From: Actinomycetes bacterium
Lineage (GTDB): Bacteria > Actinomycetota > Actinomycetes > Actinomycetales > Dermabacteraceae
Length of the DNA: 6,410 nt
NCBI GenBank assembly: GCA_023389045.1
Contig: JAEWEZ010000152.1
Span: 1 to 6,410, forward strand
Direction of reading: 5' to 3'
Shown here: positions 1 through 6,254 of the stretch, in pieces
Layout of the letters: every line of letters starts with the position of its first letter
How positions within the stretch are numbered: the first letter of the stretch is position 1
Notes under the pieces: generated by a model
Database searches by the model: none
What the model was told of the DNA's origin: nothing
What the model saw: the letters and a program-made list of their open reading frames with translations, nothing else
Program-made: the position numbers and the translations under genes

Positions 1-318
1 CTCCTCAAGCCCGCCTGGTTCTCCGAGATGACCAGCGCCCAGTTCCCGCAGCTCGACGGGATCCTGCCGGGCCTCAAAATGCAGCGCCCCAATCCCTTTG
101 GGCTTGGCGTTGAGATCCGCGGGCACAAGAGCCCGCACTGGACCGGCGCGCATAACGACCCCGCGACCATCGGTCACTACGGGATGCGCGGCTGTGTTTT
201 TTGGGTGGATCCTGCGGCGCAGCTCGCCCTCGTCGTCGGCACCGAACGTGATTTCGGAGATGCCCACCGGAGGGTCCTTCCGGCCCTGAGTGATGCGGTT
301 CTTGCGGACTATGCTTGA
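1..318 (+). CDS. Serine hydrolase of the beta-lactamase fold, C-terminal fragment
   Basis: This is the last 105 codons of a gene that begins before the window; the reading frame is open from base 1 to the TGA at 316-318. The translated end carries the pattern FGLGVEIRGHKSPHWTG, then GHYGMRG, FWVDPAAQLALVV and a closing LPALSDAVLADYA. I recognise this arrangement from actinobacterial serine hydrolases of the class C beta-lactamase / penicillin-binding-protein-like family. The GHYG segment lies where the family has its third active-site motif (KTG or HxG). The SxxK serine and the tyrosine motif would be upstream and cannot be checked. Substrate is unknown; such proteins are esterases, peptidases or uncharacterised hydrolases. 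An ATG at 28 lies inside the conserved fold and is not a credible start. A hairpin overlaps the stop codon, and the next gene has its own promoter, so this probably ends a transcription unit. Confidence 0.85.
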   Translation, partial: LLKPAWFSEMTSAQFPQLDGILPGLKMQRPNPFGLGVEIRGHKSPHWTGAHNDPATIGHYGMRGCVFWVDPAAQLALVVGTERDFGDAHRRVLPALSDAVLADYA

Positions 319-333
319 GGCCTCAGCTCAAGC
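313..333 (+). terminator. Possible weak terminator hairpin over the hydrolase stop codon
   Basis: GCTTGAG (313-319) pairs perfectly with CTCAAGC (327-333) around a 7-nt loop, and the stop codon TGA is part of the left arm. The following bases GCTTTAG are only slightly T-rich, so this is not a classical rho-independent terminator. The loop side also contains the 10-bp palindrome TGAGGCCTCA (316-325), which offers a competing fold. It could end transcription of the serine hydrolase or only protect the mRNA end. Confidence 0.4.
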
Positions 334-428
334 GCTTTAGCAACGGGTGGGGCAGGACGCCCCGCGTCGATACTCACCACTCCCGAACCGCCTCCCTCAC
401 CCACCCCTGCATCACGCGACCAAGGGCC

Positions 429-457
429 TTGGAAGCCGCCCTGAGCCCCACTAGGGT
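429..457 (+). promoter_or_regulatory. Predicted sigma70-type promoter of the alpha-mannosidase gene
   Basis: TTGGAA (429-434) and TAGGGT (452-457) are separated by 17 bases, the ideal spacing for a housekeeping actinobacterial sigma factor. The expected start of transcription is near 463, giving an untranslated leader of roughly 110 nt before the mannosidase ATG. It is the best-spaced hexamer pair I found in the 255-bp gap. No operator for a known regulator is evident; ACCGCGGT (515-522) is a short palindrome in the leader but too short to interpret. The call rests on sequence pattern alone. Confidence 0.45.
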
Positions 458-560
458 TCTGTGCCCATGGACGCCCCGCGCCCTACGCTCGAGCGCCTGA
501 CCCGTCGACCGACGACCGCGGTGAGACCGCACTCCATACCGCCGCGCTGCCACGCCCACG

Positions 561-565
561 AGGAG
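561..565 (+). promoter_or_regulatory. Ribosome binding site of the alpha-mannosidase
   Basis: AGGAG lies 8 bases before the ATG at 574 and fixes that start. The frame stays open upstream to a TGA at 442, but I see no in-frame ATG or GTG between that stop and 574. A second ATG at 578 is in another frame. Confidence 0.75.
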
Positions 566-573
566 CTCCACCC

Positions 574-3500
574 ATGCATGACGACATCACACTGACCCTG
601 GAGCGCCTGCGGCGCTTCGCACAGGACAACCTCGCCCCCCGCATCTACCAGGAGACCGCGCCGGTCACCATCACCATGCGCTGCCTCGAAGGCGAGCCGA
701 TCCCGCCGCGCGAAGGGATCGCCCTGGACGGCTACGAGCCCGCACAGGTGGGCGACACCCTCGGCCGCGCGTGGTCCACCGCCTGGCTCCACGTGACCGG
801 CACCGTCCCCGCCGAATGGGACCAGCCACACAGCGCCGCCGAACTCCTCGTGGACCTCTCCTTCACCAACATGCCCGGCTTCCAGGCTGAAGCGCATGTG
901 TTCACGCCCGACGGTGTGCCCGTCAAGGCGATCAACCCCTACAACCAGTACCTGCCCGTCACCCCCGGTGAGGAACTGGACTACTACCTCGAATGCGCCT
1001 CGAACCCGAATGTGGCCGGTGACTGGACCTTCGCGCCCACCAACCTCGGCTCCCTCGACACCATCCCCGAGGAAGAGCTGTACCGCATTTCGACCCTGCA
1101 CCTGGCCCGCCGCGACACCCGGATCTGGGAACTGGCCGAGGACTTCCGCGCCCTCGTCGGCCTGATGGAAGAACTGCCCGAGAAGAGCCAGCGCCGCCAC
1201 GAAATCCTGCGCGCCCTCGAAAAGGCCTGCGACACCGCCGACCCCGACGATATGCCCGGCACGGCAGAAGCCGCCCGCGCCGTTCTGCGCCCCGTGCTCG
1301 ACAGCCCCGCCGGCCGCTCGGCCCTCACCATCGTCTCGACCGGCCACGCGCATATCGACTCGGCCTGGCTGTGGCCCGTGCGCGAAACCGTCCGCAAGGT
1401 AGCCCGCACCTTCTCCAACGCCTGCTACCTGATCGAGAACGACCCCGACATCACCTTCTCGGCCTCCTCCGCCCAGCAGTACAAGTGGCTCAAGGACCGC
1501 TACCCCGAGCTGTTTGAGCGAATCAAGGAGCGGGTGGCCGAAGGCCGCTTCATCCCCGTGGGCGGCATGTGGGTCGAATCCGACACCAATATGCCCGGCT
1601 CCGAAGCGATGGCCCGCCAGTTCATCGCCGGTAAGCGCTTCTTCCTGGAGAACTTCGGGGTGGAGACCCGCGAGACCTGGCTGCCGGACTCCTTCGGCTA
1701 CTCCGCGGCGCTCCCGCAGATCACTGCGCTCGCCGGCCACGAGTTTTTCCTGACCCAGAAGGTCTCCTGGAACCAGATGAACACCTTCCCGCACCACACC
1801 TTCCGCTGGGAGGGCCTGGACGGAACGATGGTCTTCACCCACTTCCCGCCGGCCGACACCTACAACGGAATGCTCTCCGGTAAGGAACTGGGCTACATCG
1901 AACGGAACTTCAAGGAGAAGGGCCGCGCAACCCTCGGCATCGACCTGTTCGGCTGGGGCGACGGCGGTGGCGGCCCCACCCGCGAAATGATGGCGGCCGG
2001 TCGCCGCGCCGCGGACCTCGAAGGCTCCCCGAAGGTCGAGTTCGGCACCGCCGAGGACTTCTTCGAGCGGGCCCGCGCCGAATACCCCGATGCGCCCGTC
2101 TGGAACGGCGAGCTGTACCTCGAACTGCACCGCGGCACCTTCTCCGCGCAGCTCTCCACTAAGCAGGGCAACCGTCGCAGCGAGCACCTGCTGCACGAGG
2201 CCGAACTGATCGCCGCGATTGCCGCCGTGCGCAGCGGCTTCGAGTACCCCTACGAGGACCTCGAAGCCCTGTGGCATGACGCCCTGCTGAACCAGTTCCA
2301 CGACATCCTGCCCGGCTCCTCGATCGCCTGGGTGCACCGGGATGCGGAACTGAGCTACGCGCATCTGGCCGAGCGTGCCGAGAAGATCATCGCGGAGGCT
2401 CTTGCGGCACTGGGTCAGGATCAGCAGCAGGCCGACGGGGCGAAGCCCACCAACCTGCTGCTGAATACCGCGCCCGTGGCCCGCCGCGGCGTGGAGGCCT
2501 ACGGCGCTGCCGCCGTGGCCGAGCCCGCGCAGGCCGTGAGCCTGGAGCGTGAGGGCGATCAGATCACCTTGGCCAATGAGAACCTGCGTGCGGTTTTCGA
2601 CGCCAAGGGTCAGATCGCCTCCCTCGTGGACCTGACCAGCGGCCGCGAAGCCATCGCCCCGGGAAGCCCCGCGGCGCTTCTGCAGCTGCACCGCGACACC
2701 CCGAATGCCTGGGACGCCTGGGATATCGACGAGTTCTACCGCCACGTGGTGCGCGATATCGACACCCCTGTGCAGGTCGATGTGCAGGAAAAGGCCGAGG
2801 CGGTGCGGGTGGCCTTCACCTACACCACCGCGGTGGAAGCGGGAGCGGATACCGAGGGCGTGACCGGCGCCGGCTCGCAGATCGTGAAGACCTACGTGCT
2901 GCGCCCGGGCGACACCGCCCTGGAGATCGTCCACGACATCGACTGGAAGGAACGCAAGAAGGCGCTCAAGCTCGCCTTCCCGCTGGACCTGCGCGCCGCG
3001 CATATGAGCAGCGAGATCCAGTTCGGGCATGTGGACCGTCCGATCCCCGTGAACACCTCCTGGGACTTCGCCCGCTTCGAAACCTGCGCGCACCGCTGGG
3101 TGCACCTGGCCGAGGGCGACTACGGTGTGGCGATCGCGAACGACTCCACCTACGGGCACGATGTGCTGCGCACCATGCGTGAAGCCGACGGTGGAACCAC
3201 CACCACTGTCCGTCTGACCCTGGTGCGGGCCCCCGAGTTCCCCGATCCGAAGGCCGACCACGGGCAGTACACCCTGCGTGTTGCGGTGCGTCCCGGCACC
3301 GGTATCGACGGTGCGATCCAGGAGGGCTACCGCCTGAACCTGCCCGAGCGTGAGGTGAGCGAGGCGACGGCCGCAACCATCGGTGGCGCGCTCGTCACCG
3401 TGGATTCCGTGAGCGTGATCGCCGAAACCGTGAAGCTCGCTGAGGACCGTTCGGGCGACCTCATCGTGCGTCTGTACGAATCCCAGGGTGTGCGCGGCAG

Positions 3501-3681
3501 CGCTCGCGTGAGCCTGGATGCGGCGCTCACCGGTGAGATTGGCGTGGTGGACCTGCTCGAGCGTCCCTTCGGGGAGGACGCCCCGGCCTTCCGTTCCGCT
3601 CTGCGGCGCGGTGAGGACGGCGCGGTCGAGCTCGACTTCCGTCCCTTCGAGATCAAGACCCTGCGCATCGCCCGCTCCTGA
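574..3681 (+). CDS. Alpha-mannosidase, glycoside hydrolase family 38 (cytosolic MAN2C1/Ams1 type)
   Basis: The 1035-residue protein is a full-length retaining alpha-mannosidase (EC 3.2.1.24) that should release alpha-linked mannose from oligosaccharides, using a divalent metal, usually zinc. There is no signal peptide or membrane segment, so it should act in the cytoplasm. Residues about 1-245 form the N-terminal domain typical of the MAN2C1/Ams1 branch. The catalytic barrel starts near 250 with GHAHIDSAW, where H260 and D262 are the expected metal ligands. WLPDSFGY holds the nucleophile D372, GWGDGGGGP (460-468) is a family signature, and the helical middle domain includes YLELHRG (515-521) and NQFHDILPGSS with metal ligand H576. 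The C-terminal beta domains begin around 665. Length is normal for this branch. All key residues are present, so it should be active. No transporter or regulator gene is adjacent, so the natural substrate cannot be read from context. Arginine codon use changes markedly around residue 590. Natural substrate linkage is undetermined. Confidence 0.96.
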   Translation: MHDDITLTLERLRRFAQDNLAPRIYQETAPVTITMRCLEGEPIPPREGIALDGYEPAQVGDTLGRAWSTAWLHVTGTVPAEWDQPHSAAELLVDLSFTNMPGFQAEAHVFTPDGVPVKAINPYNQYLPVTPGEELDYYLECASNPNVAGDWTFAPTNLGSLDTIPEEELYRISTLHLARRDTRIWELAEDFRALVGLMEELPEKSQRRHEILRALEKACDTADPDDMPGTAEAARAVLRPVLDSPAGRSALTIVSTGHAHIDSAWLWPVRETVRKVARTFSNACYLIENDPDITFSASSAQQYKWLKDRYPELFERIKERVAEGRFIPVGGMWVESDTNMPGSEAMARQFIAGKRFFLENFGVETRETWLPDSFGYSAALPQITALAGHEFFLTQKVSWNQMNTFPHHTFRWEGLDGTMVFTHFPPADTYNGMLSGKELGYIERNFKEKGRATLGIDLFGWGDGGGGPTREMMAAGRRAADLEGSPKVEFGTAEDFFERARAEYPDAPVWNGELYLELHRGTFSAQLSTKQGNRRSEHLLHEAELIAAIAAVRSGFEYPYEDLEALWHDALLNQFHDILPGSSIAWVHRDAELSYAHLAERAEKIIAEALAALGQDQQQADGAKPTNLLLNTAPVARRGVEAYGAAAVAEPAQAVSLEREGDQITLANENLRAVFDAKGQIASLVDLTSGREAIAPGSPAALLQLHRDTPNAWDAWDIDEFYRHVVRDIDTPVQVDVQEKAEAVRVAFTYTTAVEAGADTEGVTGAGSQIVKTYVLRPGDTALEIVHDIDWKERKKALKLAFPLDLRAAHMSSEIQFGHVDRPIPVNTSWDFARFETCAHRWVHLAEGDYGVAIANDSTYGHDVLRTMREADGGTTTTVRLTLVRAPEFPDPKADHGQYTLRVAVRPGTGIDGAIQEGYRLNLPEREVSEATAATIGGALVTVDSVSVIAETVKLAEDRSGDLIVRLYESQGVRGSARVSLDAALTGEIGVVDLLERPFGEDAPAFRSALRRGEDGAVELDFRPFEIKTLRIARS

Positions 3682-3695
3682 GCGTGCGTCACTGA

Positions 3696-3736
3696 GCGGC
3701 AGCGCCCGGTTCCCTCAGGGAGCCGGGCGCTGCCGC
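3696..3736 (+). terminator. Strong hairpin terminator after the alpha-mannosidase
   Basis: A 19-bp stem is formed by 3696-3714 and 3718-3736, closed by the 3-nt loop TCA. The pairing is complete except for one T-G wobble at 3710/3722. It starts 14 bases after the mannosidase stop codon. There is no immediate T-run, but GC-rich actinobacterial terminators often lack one; the first T-rich stretch is a little downstream (TGTTCTTT). The position and stem quality make it a confident boundary between the mannosidase unit and the sqd operon. Confidence 0.85.
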
Positions 3737-3787
3737 GCACCGCGTCATGACCTGTTCTTTCGCCGTTCACCCCCGGGTCTTTCATCT

Positions 3788-3815
3788 TTGAGCTAAGCCG
3801 CTCCTCGACTACGTT
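3788..3815 (+). promoter_or_regulatory. Predicted sigma70-type promoter of the sqdB-sqdX operon
   Basis: TTGAGC (3788-3793) and TACGTT (3810-3815) are separated by 16 bases. They lie downstream of the strong terminator in a locally less GC-rich stretch, as expected for a promoter. Transcription should begin around 3820-3823, giving a leader of about 75 nt before the sqdB ATG. No riboswitch-like fold or clear operator was recognised in the leader. Prediction is by pattern only. Confidence 0.55.
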
Positions 3816-3881
3816 AGGAATGGACACACGCTTCCACGGTCCCCGGGCATCGCAGCCTGCGCCGCCCGGCGTGGAGAGAAC

Positions 3882-3886
3882 GGAGG
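3882..3886 (+). promoter_or_regulatory. Ribosome binding site of sqdB
   Basis: GGAGG sits 9 bases before the ATG at 3896. The start is confirmed by the protein, since MKIVVAGGDG begins directly with the first beta strand and glycine-rich loop of the Rossmann fold. Confidence 0.85.
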
Positions 3887-3895
3887 ACTCACGAG

Positions 3896-5044
3896 ATGAA
3901 GATCGTCGTCGCCGGCGGAGACGGTTTCTGCGGCTGGCCCACTGCCCTGTACCTCTCGCAGAAGGGGCACGAAGTCACCATCGTCGACTCGCTGGTCCGT
4001 CGGGAGATCGACGTCGAACTCGGGTCCAACTCGATGACCCCGATCCTTCCGCTCGAGGAGCGTGTGGCGGCGTGGAAGGACGTCTCCGGCAAGGACATCC
4101 AGGTGCGCATCGGTGACCTCACCGACTACGACTGCGTGCGCTCGATCTTCGAAGACCTCCAGCCGGAAGCCTTCGTGCACTTCGCTGAGCACCGCAGCGC
4201 CCCCTACTCGATGATCGACCGTGAGCACGCCATCGAAAACCACCGCAATAACGTCAACGGCACCCTGAACGTGCTGTGGGCGATCAAGGACTACGCCCCC
4301 GACTGCCACCTGGTGAAACTCGGCACTATGGGCGAATACGGCCAGCCCAATATCGACATTGAAGAGGGCTGGATCGAGATCGAGCACAAGGGGCGCAAGG
4401 ACCGTCTGCCCTTCCCCAAGCAGCCCGGCTCCTTCTACCACCTGACCAAGGTGCATGACAGCGACAACATCATGTTCGCCTGCCGCATCTGGGGAATCCG
4501 CGCCACCGACCTGAACCAGGGTGTCGTGTACGGCCTCGAGACCGAGGAAACCCGCCTCGATCCCCGTCTGGTCAACCGCTTCGACTACGACGCCGTTTTC
4601 GGCACGGCTCTGAACCGCTTCCTGATCCAGGCGGCGATCGGGCACGACCTGACCGTGTACGGCAACGGCTCCCAGACCCGCGGCTACCTGAACATTCAGG
4701 ACACCGTGCGCTGCATCGAGATCGCCTGCGAGAACCCCGCCGAACGTGGCGAGTTCCGCGTGTTCAACCAGTTCACCGAACAGTTCTCGGTGCTGGAGCT
4801 CGCGCAGAAGGTGCAGAAGGTCGCCAAGGACCTCGGGATCGACGTGGCCATCGACCACCTGGACAACCCGCGCGTGGAGAAGTACGACCACTACTACAAG
4901 GCGGTCAACACCAATCTGTTGGACCTCGGTCTGGAACCGCATCTGCTGACCGACGAGCACCTGGCCGAGATCCTCACCATCGCCAAGGCCAACACCGATC
5001 GCGTCAAGCGCGAACTGGTGCTGCCCACCGTCACCTGGAAGTGA
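3896..5044 (+). CDS. sqdB: UDP-sulfoquinovose synthase (SqdB/SQD1 family)
   Basis: This 382-residue NAD-dependent enzyme of the extended SDR family should convert UDP-glucose plus sulfite to UDP-sulfoquinovose (EC 3.13.1.1), the head-group donor for sulfolipid synthesis, in the cytoplasm. The N-terminal G7xxG10xxG13 motif (AGGDGFCGW) binds NAD. Signature stretches shared with plant SQD1 are RSAPYSMID (100-108), LGTMGEYG (142-149, with catalytic T144 and nearby E147), NIDIEEG, SFYHLTKVHDS with the active-site pair Y181 and K185, GIRATDLNQGVVYG, YDAVFGTALNRF, QTRGYL and EFRVFNQFTEQFSV. These long blocks are specific to SQD1 rather than to general sugar epimerases, so the assignment is firm. Length matches the mature plant enzyme without its transit peptide. 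The gene is first in a two-gene operon, with only 16 nt before the glycosyltransferase that should use its product. No sulfite-supplying gene is visible nearby. Confidence 0.95.
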   Translation: MKIVVAGGDGFCGWPTALYLSQKGHEVTIVDSLVRREIDVELGSNSMTPILPLEERVAAWKDVSGKDIQVRIGDLTDYDCVRSIFEDLQPEAFVHFAEHRSAPYSMIDREHAIENHRNNVNGTLNVLWAIKDYAPDCHLVKLGTMGEYGQPNIDIEEGWIEIEHKGRKDRLPFPKQPGSFYHLTKVHDSDNIMFACRIWGIRATDLNQGVVYGLETEETRLDPRLVNRFDYDAVFGTALNRFLIQAAIGHDLTVYGNGSQTRGYLNIQDTVRCIEIACENPAERGEFRVFNQFTEQFSVLELAQKVQKVAKDLGIDVAIDHLDNPRVEKYDHYYKAVNTNLLDLGLEPHLLTDEHLAEILTIAKANTDRVKRELVLPTVTWK

Positions 5045-5047
5045 CCG

Positions 5048-5052
5048 GGAGG
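5048..5052 (+). promoter_or_regulatory. Ribosome binding site that sets the GTG start of sqdX
   Basis: GGAGG lies 8 bases before GTG 5061, between the sqdB stop (5042-5044) and the sqdX start. It supports GTG as the initiation codon. The following residues MKIAIVTETFLPSVDG are the normal start of a GT4 enzyme, and no other start nearby would preserve them. Confidence 0.8.
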
Positions 5053-5060
5053 GTCCCTAG

Positions 5061-6188
5061 GTGAAGATCGCGATCGTCACCGAGACCTTCCTTCCCTCCG
5101 TGGACGGCGTGGTGACCAGGCTGCGCCACGCCGTCGAACGGTTCACGGATCTCGGGCATGAGGTGATGGTGGTGGCGCCCGACCTAGGCGTGACCGAACA
5201 TGCCGGGGCGCGGGTGGTGGGAGTGCGGCCCGTAACGCTGCCGTTCTATAAGCACCGACGCTTCACCCTGCCCACCCCGAATGTTGACGGCATCATCCGC
5301 GGCTTCCACCCGGATGTGGTGCATGCCGCCCAGCCGATCCTGCTGGCCTCCTCGGGAGCATATGCAGCCCACCGCCAGGACCTCCCCCTGGTGGCGAGCT
5401 ACCACACGCATATCCCGCGTTACCTGGACCTCTACACCGCCTGGAAGTGGTCCAAGCCGATCGTGTGGTGGCAGATCAAACGCAATCACGCCCTGGCTGA
5501 CCTGAATCTCGCGACCTCCGAGACGATGCGGCAGGAACTCTCCGAGAAGGGCCTGCACAATCTGCACGTCATCAAGCGCGGTGTGGACACCGAGGCCTTC
5601 CACCCCCGTTTCGCCTCGGCGGCGATGCGTGAACGCCTCACCGAGGGAAATCCGGGTAAGAAGCTGCTGGTGTTCGTCGGACGCCTCGCGGCGGAAAAGG
5701 AAATCCACCGGCTGCGCCCCATGATGGATCGACGCGACGACGTTGCCCTCGCCATCGTGGGGGACGGCCCCTTCCTCTCCGAGCTGCGCAGTATCTTCGC
5801 GGGCACGCAGACCGTCTTCCCCGGTTTCATGGAGGGGGAGGAGCTCGCCTCCGCCTTCGCCAGCGCCGATGCCTTTGTGTTCCCCTCGGTCACGGAGACT
5901 CTGGGGCTGGTGATCCTGGAAGGGATGGCGTCCGGTTTGCCGGTGGTGGCGGCCCGTTCGGGGCCGACGATGGAGCAGGTGACCGACGGGGAGAACGGCC
6001 TGCTCTTTGACCATGACAATCCGGATTCGCTCGATGCGGCCCTGGATCGTCTCGGTGAACCGCAGCTGCGGGAGAAGATTCGCGCCGCCGCCCGGGCCGA
6101 GGCCGAAAAGCATTCCTGGCAGGCCGCCTCGGATGACCTGCTGCGCTACTACGAGATGGCGATCGAACAGCACCAGCCCCGACGGTGA
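5061..6188 (+). CDS. sqdX: GT4 glycosyltransferase, probable sulfoquinovosyltransferase (SqdX/SQD2-like)
   Basis: The 375-residue GT-B fold enzyme is expected to transfer sulfoquinovose from UDP-sulfoquinovose to diacylglycerol, making SQDG at the inner face of the membrane. The N-terminal acceptor domain starts with TETFLPSVDGVVTRLRH and includes EHAGARVVGV and SYHTHIPRYLDLY, as I recall from cyanobacterial SqdX and plant SQD2. Then come KRGVDTEAFHPRF and the donor domain: VGRLAAEKEI with R208 and K213 for the nucleotide phosphates, GDGP, SAFASADAFVFPS, and the GT4 E-x7-E pair E279/E287 in TETLGLVILEGM. No membrane segment or signal peptide is seen. It starts with GTG, 16 nt after sqdB. One difference from the relatives I recall is GPTMEQ (301-306) where they have GGIPDI. 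The GT4 family is certain; the specific substrate rests on these motifs and on linkage to sqdB. A mannosyl or glucosyltransferase of the MgtA/PimB type is the alternative. Confidence 0.86.
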   Translation: MKIAIVTETFLPSVDGVVTRLRHAVERFTDLGHEVMVVAPDLGVTEHAGARVVGVRPVTLPFYKHRRFTLPTPNVDGIIRGFHPDVVHAAQPILLASSGAYAAHRQDLPLVASYHTHIPRYLDLYTAWKWSKPIVWWQIKRNHALADLNLATSETMRQELSEKGLHNLHVIKRGVDTEAFHPRFASAAMRERLTEGNPGKKLLVFVGRLAAEKEIHRLRPMMDRRDDVALAIVGDGPFLSELRSIFAGTQTVFPGFMEGEELASAFASADAFVFPSVTETLGLVILEGMASGLPVVAARSGPTMEQVTDGENGLLFDHDNPDSLDAALDRLGEPQLREKIRAAARAEAEKHSWQAASDDLLRYYEMAIEQHQPRR

Positions 6189-6202
6189 GAAACCGCCGGG
6201 GC
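6176..6202. terminator. Possible terminator hairpin at the end of sqdX, between convergent genes
   Basis: GCCCCGACGG (6176-6185) pairs with CCGCCGGGGC (6193-6202), nine of ten base pairs, with one A-C mismatch and a 7-nt loop. The sqdX stop codon TGA occupies the start of the loop. No T-run follows on either strand, so termination is uncertain. It lies where the sqd operon and hemL converge and could serve either direction. Confidence 0.4.
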
Positions 6203-6254
6203 CGGTGGATGTGAGTGGGGCGCCTCGGGCGTGCTGCCCAGATCGCCTTGCTGT

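Noticed and set aside
349..363. Short hairpin GGGGC-AGGAC-GCCCC in the gap before the mannosidase.
   Set aside because: Only 5 bp, without a T-run; stems of this size are expected by chance at this GC content.
315..500. A 61-codon plus-strand frame in the gap before the mannosidase.
   Set aside because: It starts at the edge of the hydrolase stop with no ribosome binding site, has low-complexity composition and spans the predicted promoter.
451..3261. A 936-codon open frame on the minus strand opposite the alpha-mannosidase.
   Set aside because: It lies antisense to a fully convincing GH38 gene. Its translation is a Gly/Val/His-rich string with no recognisable domain, as expected of a shadow frame in GC-rich DNA where stop codons are rare.
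3809..4960. A 383-codon minus-strand frame opposite sqdB.
   Set aside because: Its composition is dominated by Val, Asp, Gly and His with no motifs, and it mirrors the sqdB codons. It is a shadow.
5184..6173. A 329-codon minus-strand frame opposite sqdX.
   Set aside because: No family resemblance and no ribosome binding site that I could support; the plus-strand GT4 protein is unmistakable.
574..6188. The idea that the mannosidase and the sqd genes form one glycolipid-processing system.
   Set aside because: A strong terminator and a separate promoter lie between them, and GH38 enzymes act on mannosides, not on sulfoquinovosides, which are handled by other families such as GH31.
6227..6239. 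GGGC-GTGCT-GCCC hairpin between sqdX and hemL as a second terminator.
   Set aside because: Only a 4-bp stem and no T-run downstream on either strand.
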